Source: Methanobacterium sp. PtaU1.Bin097
Lineage (GTDB): Archaea; Methanobacteriota; Methanobacteria; Methanobacteriales; Methanobacteriaceae
Length of the DNA: 9,941 nt
NCBI GenBank assembly: GCA_002067325.1
Contig: MVQY01000100.1
Span: forward strand, 1-9,941
Direction of reading: 5' to 3'
Part shown: piece after piece, positions 5,798 to 9,941 of the stretch
Numbering within the stretch: the first letter of the stretch is position 1
How the letters are laid out: the number at the start of each line of letters is the position of its first letter
Notes under the pieces: model-generated
What the model saw: only the letters and a program-made list of their open reading frames with translations
Databases searched by the model: none
What the model was told of the DNA's origin: nothing
Program-made: the position numbers and the translations under genes

Positions 5798-6868
5798 ATG
5801 GCCACCCAGCTAATTAAAGGAAACACCGCAGTGATAATTGGGGCCATGTACGCTGGATGTGACTGTTACTTCGGATACCCCATCACACCAGCCACTGAAA
5901 TCCTCCATGAAGCTTCAAAATACTTCCCCATGGTGGGGAGGAAATTTGTCCAGGCTGAATCAGAAGAAGCAGCCATAAACATGGTCTACGGAGCCTCAGC
6001 CGCTGGACATCGAGTGCTAACTGCCTCCTCAGGACCAGGAATAAGCCTGAAACAGGAGGGAATATCCTTCCTTGCCGGGGCGGAACTACCCTGTGTAATT
6101 GTGGATGTAATGCGGGCCGGCCCGGGACTGGGAAATATAGGGCCAGAACAGGCAGACTACAATCAACTGGTGAAAGGAGGAGGACATGGAAATTACAGAA
6201 ACATAGTCTTAGCCCCCAACTCCGTCCAGGAGATGTGCGACTTCACCATAAAAGCCTTCGATCTGGCAGAGAAATACCGCAACCCCGTGGTGATCATGGC
6301 CGACGGAGTGCTCGGCCAGATGGTGGAGCCACTTAAATTCCCGGAAGAAGCAATCAAGCCCCAGATCGATGCGGGCTGGGCTGTCTGCGGGACCAAGGAA
6401 ACCATGGATAACCTGGTCACTTCCATATTCTTAGACTTCGACCAGCTGGAGGACTTCAACTTCAGACTCCAGGAAAAGTACCAGGAAATAGAGGAAAATG
6501 AAGTGGACTTTGAGGAATACCAGATGGAAGATGCGGAGATAATACTGGTAGCCTACGGTATAAGCAGCAGGATATCCAGATCAGCCGTTGAGCAGGTAAG
6601 AAAGGAAGGAATAAAGGCAGGACTCTTCAGACCAAAAACCCTATTCCCCTTCCCAGAGGAGAGGCTTAAAGAATATGCCCAGAAAGGTGAAACTAAATTC
6701 ATCTCAGTAGAGATGAGTAATGGTCAGATGAGGGAAGATATAATCTTATCAATTGGATGTTCCCGCCCGGTGGAACTGGTAAACCGTATGGGCGGAAATA
6801 TAATGGATGTAGAAAGTATCATACAAAAAATCAGAGAAGTAGATTCAAAAAGAGCCGGAGGTGAATGA
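5798..6868 (+). CDS. vorB: 2-ketoisovalerate:ferredoxin oxidoreductase, alpha subunit VorB
   Basis: This 356-residue protein is the pyrimidine-binding (alpha) subunit of a 2-oxoacid:ferredoxin oxidoreductase; the characterised Methanothermobacter VorB is of similar length. Domain I (about 10-235) has the hallmark YPITPATEI (27-35), the glutamate-bearing ESEEAA (54-59, Glu probably activating the thiamine cofactor), ASSGPG (76-81) and RAGPGLGNIGPEQAD (106-120). Domain II (about 243-345) starts at DAEIILVAYGISSR. No gamma domain is fused here; that domain is on the next protein. The gene starts directly after the vorC stop and its own stop overlaps a vorA ATG, so the three are one translationally coupled operon. 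Related KOR alpha subunits look similar, so ketoisovalerate specificity rests mainly on the three-gene fused architecture and is inferred. Confidence 0.9.
   Translation: MATQLIKGNTAVIIGAMYAGCDCYFGYPITPATEILHEASKYFPMVGRKFVQAESEEAAINMVYGASAAGHRVLTASSGPGISLKQEGISFLAGAELPCVIVDVMRAGPGLGNIGPEQADYNQLVKGGGHGNYRNIVLAPNSVQEMCDFTIKAFDLAEKYRNPVVIMADGVLGQMVEPLKFPEEAIKPQIDAGWAVCGTKETMDNLVTSIFLDFDQLEDFNFRLQEKYQEIEENEVDFEEYQMEDAEIILVAYGISSRISRSAVEQVRKEGIKAGLFRPKTLFPFPEERLKEYAQKGETKFISVEMSNGQMREDIILSIGCSRPVELVNRMGGNIMDVESIIQKIREVDSKRAGGE
6857..6864 (+). promoter_or_regulatory. Ribosome binding site that decides the vorA start
   Basis: GGAGGTGA is a full match to the archaeal anti-Shine-Dalgarno. It directly abuts the ATG at 6865 (spacing 0) but lies six bases from the in-frame ATG at 6871. 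Normal spacing favours 6871. Confidence 0.65.
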
Positions 6869-6870
6869 AT

Positions 6871-8394
6871 ATGGATGAAAAGGTAAACCGGGATGATGAG
6901 TTAAACAGGGGTGAGTTAAAAACGAATGACCAGGTGGACGATGTCAAATCTGAAGAAAATTCCCAGGATGAGAAAATAATAGGCAAACCAGAATCCATGC
7001 TCAGCGAATTTCCTAGAAAAGGGGGCGATGCACCTACAGCGACTCATTACTGTCCTGGCTGTGGACATGGAATACTGCATAAACTCATTGCAGAGGCCAT
7101 CGACCAGCTTGATATACAGGAACGCACTGTAATGACCAGTCCAGTGGGCTGTGCAGTCTTTGCCTACTACTACTTCGACTGTGGCCATGTCCAAGTAGCC
7201 CATGGCCGAGCACCCGCAGTTGGGACCGGCTTATCCCGGGCAGAAGATGACGCCATAGTGATCCTCTACCAGGGAGATGGTGATCTAGCATCCATAGGTC
7301 TAAATGAAACCATACAGGCCGCCAATAGGGGAGAAAAACTGGCGGTATTCTTCATAAACAACACGGTATACGGGATGACCGGGGGGCAGATGGCACCCAC
7401 CACCCTCATAGGGGAAGTTACCGTGACCTGTCCAGAAGGCAGGGATCCCCGGTACACCGGATATCCACTGCACATGTGCGAGTTACTGGATAACCTTGAT
7501 GCACCGGTCTACATAGAACGAGTATCACTCTCAGACCCATCACACATACGGAAAGCAAAAAAAGCGGTTATGAAGGCTTTACAGATACAAAAAGAAGGCA
7601 GAGGATATGCCTTCGTGGAATTCCTATCACCATGCCCCACCAACCTCCGACTGGACGTTGAGGGTGTTCAGAAATTCTTGAACGAGGAGATGGAGAAGGA
7701 ATTCCCACTGGCCACTTTCCGGGACCGTAGCCAGGAAGTGAAAAAACTGTGCCGAGGGGAAAGTGATTTTTCCAAGGAATCCCTGGATCGCATTTTTGAG
7801 GTCGAAGGAGAAAAGACCCTGGAAGCACTTGACGACCCAGAGTTCGTACCACGAGTTGCCAAGATATCTGGATTCGGTGGACAGGGAGTGATGAGTATGG
7901 GACTTACCCTGGCCCAGGCAGCCTATAAAGCCAGGAGATACGTGTCATTTTACCCCACTTATGGCCCGGAACAGCGGGGAGGCACATCTGACTGTACCGT
8001 GGTGATCTCCGGCGAAACCATAAGTTTACCCGTTGCTAATTCCTTAGATTTACTGGTGGCCTTAAACGAGCCCTCCCTGGAGAAATTCTCACACCAGGTT
8101 AAAAAGGGAGGAACCATCCTCTACAACAGTGATCTAGGTGAATATGAAGGACCGGAAGGTGTTAAGACCATATCAGTACCTGCTTTAAGGATTGCAAAGA
8201 AATATGGGGTGGTTAAAGCCTTAAATACAGCGATGTTAGGGGTGGTGATGGCCATGACATCAACTGGACTTTCCCGTGAAGATTTCCGTCATGCAATCCA
8301 GGATACATTTGCCAAAAAACCTAAACTGGCTGATTTGAACCTGGATATATTAGAAGCAGGGGCGGAGTGGGCCCGTGAAAATTTAGATCTATAA
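6871..8394 (+). CDS. vorA: 2-ketoisovalerate:ferredoxin oxidoreductase, fused beta-gamma subunit VorA
   Basis: The 507-residue protein joins two OFOR subunits. The beta part (about 45-290) binds the diphosphate of thiamine: CPGCGH (61-66), GDGD (135-138) and NNTVYG (163-168), with SPCP around Cys255. Cys61, Cys64, Cys94 and Cys255 are the likely ligands of the proximal [4Fe-4S] cluster. The gamma part (about 330-505) opens with KISGFGGQGVMSMG and contains FYPTYGPEQRGGTSDC, the CoA-side domain. Together with VorB and VorC it would form the reversible oxidative decarboxylase of branched 2-oxoacids (EC 1.2.7.7). The fused form is the VorA type known in Methanothermobacter, about 480 residues there; the excess here is a charged, probably disordered N-terminus (1-42). 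I chose ATG 6871 over 6865 from the ribosome binding site spacing. The gene converges on the response regulator, 41 bp away. Confidence 0.9.
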   Translation: MDEKVNRDDELNRGELKTNDQVDDVKSEENSQDEKIIGKPESMLSEFPRKGGDAPTATHYCPGCGHGILHKLIAEAIDQLDIQERTVMTSPVGCAVFAYYYFDCGHVQVAHGRAPAVGTGLSRAEDDAIVILYQGDGDLASIGLNETIQAANRGEKLAVFFINNTVYGMTGGQMAPTTLIGEVTVTCPEGRDPRYTGYPLHMCELLDNLDAPVYIERVSLSDPSHIRKAKKAVMKALQIQKEGRGYAFVEFLSPCPTNLRLDVEGVQKFLNEEMEKEFPLATFRDRSQEVKKLCRGESDFSKESLDRIFEVEGEKTLEALDDPEFVPRVAKISGFGGQGVMSMGLTLAQAAYKARRYVSFYPTYGPEQRGGTSDCTVVISGETISLPVANSLDLLVALNEPSLEKFSHQVKKGGTILYNSDLGEYEGPEGVKTISVPALRIAKKYGVVKALNTAMLGVVMAMTSTGLSREDFRHAIQDTFAKKPKLADLNLDILEAGAEWARENLDL

Positions 8395-8435
8395 GTTATC
8401 GACCGTGAGAATCTGGGGGCCGTTAAATTTAAAAT

Positions 8436-8906
8436 TCAGGGGTTCATGGTTAATTTTTCAATTTCGTTCTCTTTAGGTAATTTAACGATTTTAAGCCAGA
8501 ATTCCTGGATGGCATCTATTACCTTTATAAAACGGTCCAGATCGACTGGTTTGGTTATGAAGGAATTGGCACTGTACCGGTAGGTTTCGATTATATCATT
8601 TTCTTCCCGGGAAGTGGTTAAGATGATTACTGGTATGTACATCAGCCGGTTATCATTCTTTATTTCCTTTAAAACTTCTTTCCCATCTATTTTAGGGAGG
8701 TTAAGATCGAGTAGAATAAGGTCGGGCAGGGACAAGCTGGTGAACTTTCCTTCCTGGTGAAGCATCTGGAGGGCTTCTTCACCATTAAAAGCAACGTTAA
8801 CCTGATTTTTGACATCAGCGTCCTTGAATAATTCCTTTATTAAGCGTATATCTCCAGGATTATCCTCTACCAGCATAATTTCCACTGGTATCTCTGTATC
8901 CTTCAT
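8436..8906 (-). CDS. Single-domain response regulator (CheY/Rcp1-like)
   Basis: From ATG 8904-8906 the protein has 156 residues and is a lone receiver domain: acidic pair Glu14-Asp15 (MLVEDNPGD), phospho-acceptor Asp67 (LILLDLNLPKIDG), Thr97 in the LTTS switch and Lys119 in FITKP. There is no output domain, only a short helical tail. The NPGDIRLIKE start and NGEEALQML pattern resemble the Rcp1-type regulators common in methanogens and cyanobacteria, which pair with PAS/phytochrome-like histidine kinases. No kinase gene is in the window, so its partner is unknown. The frame continues upstream to an ATG at 8958-8960, but those 18 extra residues are AT-rich and unlike the family, and GTGAT (8911-8915) precedes the shorter start, so I prefer 8906. 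Phosphorelay signalling is established for the family; output is unknown. Confidence 0.88.
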   Translation of the reverse strand: MKDTEIPVEIMLVEDNPGDIRLIKELFKDADVKNQVNVAFNGEEALQMLHQEGKFTSLSLPDLILLDLNLPKIDGKEVLKEIKNDNRLMYIPVIILTTSREENDIIETYRYSANSFITKPVDLDRFIKVIDAIQEFWLKIVKLPKENEIEKLTMNP

Positions 8907-9210
8907 CAAATCACTAATCCATTTTTTTATTTGAATTTGTGTAAAGTAACATTGATACATGGGATAGATTGGAATATACCTGCTGAATTTAGAATTATCC
9001 CTTGCAATTACTTATGTTATCCGGGGGTAATAAAATCATCGGTCTATAAATTTATTTTTAAAGGAATTCATGAATAAAAATTTAATACTATGTAATAAAT
9101 ATTCCCAAAATAATTAATGGAGATTTTGATGGGATTAAATTCACCATTTAGATGGTTTCAGAAGAAATTTTGTGATTAATTTGGAGAAATTTTCGAAAAA
9201 TCCAACGATG

Positions 9211-9221
9211 AAATATTTAAG
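9211..9221 (+). promoter_or_regulatory. TATA box of the exonuclease III gene
   Basis: AAATATTTAAG with purines just upstream is a good archaeal promoter core. It predicts transcription starting near 9240 and a leader of about 40 bases carrying the AAAGGTG ribosome binding site at 9267-9273. Confidence 0.5.
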
Positions 9222-9228
9222 ATTCCTA

Positions 9229-9251
9229 CATCTAACTATTAGATGATCTAA
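9229..9251 (+). promoter_or_regulatory. Interlocking inverted repeats at the predicted exonuclease III transcription start
   Basis: CATCTAA and TTAGATG form a perfect 7-bp inverted repeat with a three-base centre (9229-9245). The right arm is shared with a second perfect repeat, TTAGA and TCTAA around TGA (9239-9251). The result is three alternating half-sites (9231-9235, 9239-9243, 9247-9251) evenly spaced by 8 bp. TTAGATG also occurs at 9149-9155. Location over the predicted start suggests a repressor operator; a small RNA hairpin is the alternative. Confidence 0.5.
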
Positions 9252-9279
9252 AATTTTGTTTAAATTAAAGGTGGGAACT

Positions 9280-9941
9280 GTGGACAGAAAGGTAAGGATC
9301 ATCTGCTGGAATGTAAACGGAATAAGGGCAGTACATAAAAAAGGATTTAGAGACTGGTTTATCCCGGAGCAACCGGATATCCTCTGTCTACAGGAGACTA
9401 AAGCAACCAGAAAACAATTTCCACCGGATATAAGAAGTATGGAAGGTTATCACACCTATTTTTCTGAAGCAGAAAGGAAAGGATACAGCGGAGTGGCCTT
9501 ATACACCAAAGAGAAACCATTAAAGGTAGAGAAGGGTTTAGGAGTATGGGAATTCGACCGGGAAGGACGGACCATAATCGCAGACTACGGCGACTTCGTG
9601 CTCTTGACCATATACTTCCCCAACGGCAAAATGTCCCTGGAAAGATTACAGTTCAAGATGGACTTCTACGATACCTTCCTGGAATACGCAGACAAACTCA
9701 GGGACGAAGGTAAAAATCTGGTGATATGCGGAGACCTGAACACCGCCCATAAAGAGATAGATATCGCCCGTCCCAAGGAAAATAGTAAAATCTCAGGATT
9801 TCTACCAGAGGAAAGAGCATGGATAGATACATTCTTAAGCCATGGATACGTGGACACCTTCCGTGAATTCAATAAAGAGCCAGAACAGTACTCCTGGTGG
9901 AGTTACCGTACCAGGGCACGGGAGAGAAATGTTGGATGGAG
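9280..9941 (+). CDS. xth: Exodeoxyribonuclease III / AP endonuclease (3' end outside window)
   Basis: This enzyme of the ExoIII/APE1 endonuclease-exonuclease-phosphatase family cleaves DNA 5' of abasic sites and trims 3' ends in base-excision repair. The 220 visible residues include CWNVNGIRA with Asn11, LQETK with metal-binding Glu39, SGVALYTK (70-77), YFPNG with Tyr112, GDLNTAHKEIDIARP with Asp152 and Asn154, and SWWSYRTRARERNVGW at the window edge. The final part with the catalytic His (DYFLVS and DH motifs) is cut off; about 35-40 residues are missing for a usual length near 257. No disabling change is visible. The start is a GTG at 9280, supported by AAAGGTG at 9267-9273 with six bases of spacing; the in-frame GTG at 9271 overlaps that site. 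The protein is cytoplasmic and apparently monocistronic at its 5' end. Confidence 0.9.
   Translation, partial: MDRKVRIICWNVNGIRAVHKKGFRDWFIPEQPDILCLQETKATRKQFPPDIRSMEGYHTYFSEAERKGYSGVALYTKEKPLKVEKGLGVWEFDREGRTIIADYGDFVLLTIYFPNGKMSLERLQFKMDFYDTFLEYADKLRDEGKNLVICGDLNTAHKEIDIARPKENSKISGFLPEERAWIDTFLSHGYVDTFREFNKEPEQYSWWSYRTRARERNVGW

Larger units (their letters stand above)
8961..9279. other. AT-rich intergenic region between response regulator and exonuclease III gene
   Basis: I see no convincing gene here. It holds divergent promoter signals: GGTCTATAAATTTA at 9041-9054 reads as a TATA-like element on both strands and could serve the response regulator on the minus strand, and the exonuclease III promoter lies at 9211-9251. 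Two tiny plus-strand frames exist: a 15-codon frame from ATG 9070, which overlaps the palindrome ATTCATGAAT (9066-9075), and a 16-codon frame from ATG 9129 with GGAGAT just upstream. A short inverted repeat, ACCAT and ATGGT around four bases, sits at 9143-9156. No tRNA or recognisable structured RNA was found. Confidence 0.5.

Noticed and set aside
6175..6203. Strong Shine-Dalgarno-like AAAGGAGGAGGA followed by ATG inside vorB
   Set aside because: The ATG at 6186 is out of frame and meets a stop after six codons; the purine run simply encodes Lys-Gly-Gly-Gly. It might pause ribosomes but is not a gene start.
6916..7862. Minus-strand frames within vorA
   Set aside because: They overlap a fully motif-bearing enzyme and have no independent ribosome binding site or recognisable domain.
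5516..8394. Reading the three oxidoreductase genes as 2-oxoglutarate (KorABCD) or pyruvate (PorABCD) enzyme
   Set aside because: Methanobacterial Kor and Por use four separate subunits; here beta and gamma are fused and only three genes are present, which matches Vor. Substrate specificity is still inferred.
8907..8960. Upstream start of the response regulator at ATG 8958-8960
   Set aside because: The 18 additional residues are AT-rich and atypical for a receiver domain, and a GTGAT element supports the inner ATG.

Overview
The window looks like chromosomal DNA of a hydrogenotrophic methanogen of the Methanobacteriales, most likely Methanobacterium or a close relative. This rests on gene content: an archaeal-type phosphoglucosamine mutase, a three-gene 2-ketoisovalerate:ferredoxin oxidoreductase with a fused beta-gamma subunit (the VorABC arrangement described in Methanothermobacter), an archaeal adenosine-specific kinase and an HTH-cupin regulator. 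It also rests on signals: AT-rich spacers with TATA-like boxes, GGAGGTGA-type ribosome binding sites, GTG starts and oligo-T gene ends. The genus is inferred from remembered families, not from a search.

Layout. Positions 1-1348 (+) carry glmM, nearly complete and missing only its first codon or so. A 51-residue two-helix membrane protein gene (1399-1554, +) follows. Three minus-strand genes come next: a small cysteine-rich, probably zinc-binding protein with a low-complexity N-terminus (1637-1915), a 106-residue protein I do not recognise (2025-2345), and an adenosine-specific kinase family protein (2463-2951). An AT-rich divergent region of 210 bp separates these from the metabolic core on the plus strand: an HTH-cupin regulator (3162-3716), an AMP-forming acyl-CoA synthetase (3736-5418) and vorC-vorB-vorA (5516-8394). 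A convergent single-domain response regulator lies at 8436-8906 (-). After about 370 bp without a convincing gene, an exodeoxyribonuclease III gene starts at 9280 (+) and runs off the window end.

How the core fits together. The acyl-CoA synthetase resembles the methanogen medium-chain synthetases that prefer branched short-chain acids. VOR interconverts branched-chain acyl-CoA plus CO2 plus reduced ferredoxin with the branched 2-oxoacids that precede valine, leucine and isoleucine. Together they would form a salvage route: branched-chain fatty acid to acyl-CoA, then 2-oxoacid, then amino acid. The co-transcribed HTH-cupin protein is an obvious candidate regulator, and a perfect 19-bp direct repeat with a 21-bp period just before vorC is a candidate operator or doubled promoter. 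This is an inference from adjacency and family knowledge.

Other points of interest are a compact cluster of alternating TCTAA/TTAGA half-sites at the predicted transcription start of the exonuclease III gene, the hairpin membrane peptide, and the start codon and repeat structure of the zinc-protein gene. I saw no tRNA, rRNA, CRISPR array, insertion sequence or phage signature.
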